From the NCBI GenBank assembly GCA_023150835.1, contig JAKLKB010000022.1, positions 1-64,000 of the forward strand: a DNA stretch of 64,000 nt, read 5' to 3'. The notes under the pieces were generated by a model. The model did not search any database. It was not told the origin of the DNA and worked only from the letters and a program-made list of their open reading frames with translations. The number at the start of each line of letters is the position of its first letter. Position 1 is the stretch's first letter. Below are positions 63,287-64,000 of the stretch, piece by piece. This DNA comes from Myxococcota bacterium. Its GTDB lineage: Bacteria; Myxococcota_C; UBA6777. The translations under genes were made by a program, and so were the position numbers.

Positions 63287-64000
63287 ATGGGCAAGATCTT
63301 CGTGATCGGTGCAGGACGCTCCGCTTCTACTTTGATTCGTTATCTTCTCGAAAACGCCGAGGCTCAATCTTGGGAGATCCGCGTCGGTGATATCAACCTC
63401 GAACTCGCCAAACAAAAGATCGCCGGTCATCCGCGTGGACAAGCCGTCTTGTTTGACTCGCTCGACCGCGCCACCTACGGCGACCACATCACATGGTCCG
63501 ATCTGGTGATCTCGATGCTCCCGGCTTCGATGCACGTCCCGATCGCACGCGAGTGCATCGATCACGGAAAACACCTTCTGACCGCTTCGTACATCTCCGA
63601 TGAGATGCAAGAACTCCACGCCGAGGCACAAAAAGCCGGCGTACTCTTGCTCAACGAGATGGGACTCGACCCCGGCATCGATCACATGTCTGCGATGCGT
63701 ATGCTCGATAAACTCCGCGAACAAGGCGTTCCCATCGTTCGTTTCGAGTCCTTCGCAGGTGGACTCCTTGCCCCCCAAAGCGAAGCAAACAACCCGTGGC
63801 GCTACAAATTCACATGGAACCCCCGCAACGTCGTCCTCGCAGGGTCGGGTTCTGCCGTCAAGTTCGTCCAAGAAGACCGCTATAAATACATCCCTTACCA
63901 GCGGCTGTTTCGTCGCACAGAGATCATCGAGATCGAAGGATACGGCAAGTTTGAAGGGTACGCCAACCGCGACTCGCTCAAGTACATCGATGTGTATCGT
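63287..64000 (+). CDS. Saccharopine dehydrogenase-like oxidoreductase (partial)
   Basis: The first 238 codons are present and open to the window end. MGKIFVIGAGRSASTLIRYL is a Rossmann NAD(P) loop. MGLDPGIDHMSAMRMLD and FTWNPRNVVLAG match the saccharopine dehydrogenase (Lys9-type, glutamate-forming) family, which splits or forms saccharopine in lysine metabolism. An AAAAGG sequence precedes the ATG. The catalytic end lies outside the window, so direction (synthesis or degradation) is not decided. Confidence 0.88.
   Translation, partial: MGKIFVIGAGRSASTLIRYLLENAEAQSWEIRVGDINLELAKQKIAGHPRGQAVLFDSLDRATYGDHITWSDLVISMLPASMHVPIARECIDHGKHLLTASYISDEMQELHAEAQKAGVLLLNEMGLDPGIDHMSAMRMLDKLREQGVPIVRFESFAGGLLAPQSEANNPWRYKFTWNPRNVVLAGSGSAVKFVQEDRYKYIPYQRLFRRTEIIEIEGYGKFEGYANRDSLKYIDVYR

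Overview
The window is a gene-dense piece of a bacterial chromosome. It carries housekeeping genes (carAB, pabA/B/C, manA, queD, a glmS relative, a UbiB/ABC1 kinase, a rubredoxin) mixed with large secreted lipoproteins. These are built from MopE-type Cys-Asp/Asn repeats, MXAN_6577-like Cys-rich repeats (CVD...HCGxCGxxC), RCC1, WD40 and collagen-like repeats. Together with a membrane Ser/Thr kinase next to a PEGA protein, a crotonyl-CoA reductase and an orphan CreBC pair, this points to a myxobacterial or bradymonad-type 'deltaproteobacterium' (Myxococcota/Bradymonadota). That placement is inference from gene content; there is no rRNA marker here and I saw no tRNA gene.

Layout. 0.2-8.4 kb: an M15 peptidase, an unknown protein, an operon of a dCMP-deaminase-like enzyme and a membrane C39-like peptidase, a possible clan CD (caspase-like) protein and a metallophosphoesterase. 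8.9-16 kb: a helix-turn-helix protein, manA, crotonyl-CoA carboxylase/reductase fused to CBS domains, and an ABC1 kinase. 16.7-21.6 kb: a possible structured RNA, a promoter and carAB. 21.8-26.5 kb: a very large penicillin-binding transpeptidase. 26.7-33.2 kb (minus): a MopE/WD40 lipoprotein and a lipoprotein-creB-creC operon. 33.5-38.3 kb: Ser/Thr kinase, PEGA protein, GH1 glycosidase. 38.6-42.9 kb: a ureohydrolase and the pabB-pabA-pabC cluster, which makes p-aminobenzoate for folate. 43-48.2 kb: rubredoxin, methyltransferase, oversized GlmS-like protein. 48.2-48.5 kb: the decayed C-terminal end of an IscB nuclease. 48.7-61.5 kb: a surface-protein island of four secreted proteins (Cys-rich plus two RCC1 propellers; collagen plus YadA-head; two Cys-rich arrays) with queD in the middle. 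61.9-64 kb: an unknown membrane protein and the start of a saccharopine dehydrogenase.

Intergenic regions are full of repeats. Family A is about 120 bp, with full or partial copies near 3.4, 12.3, 16.1, 38.5, 41.2, 43.0, 43.4 and 61.7 kb. Family B is a short GGGCAGCC/GGCTGCCC hairpin at 1.5, 7.6, 26.6, 48.2 and 61.6 kb. There is one MITE-like element with 16-bp perfect inverted ends at 12.5 kb. Several private tandem repeats occur, and a 59-bp duplication sits on the pabA/pabC junction.

The most unusual items are the IscB relic, the collagen/YadA-head protein with a nested start, the Ccr-CBS fusion, the 1,175-residue GlmS-like protein, and the candidate structured RNA before carA.
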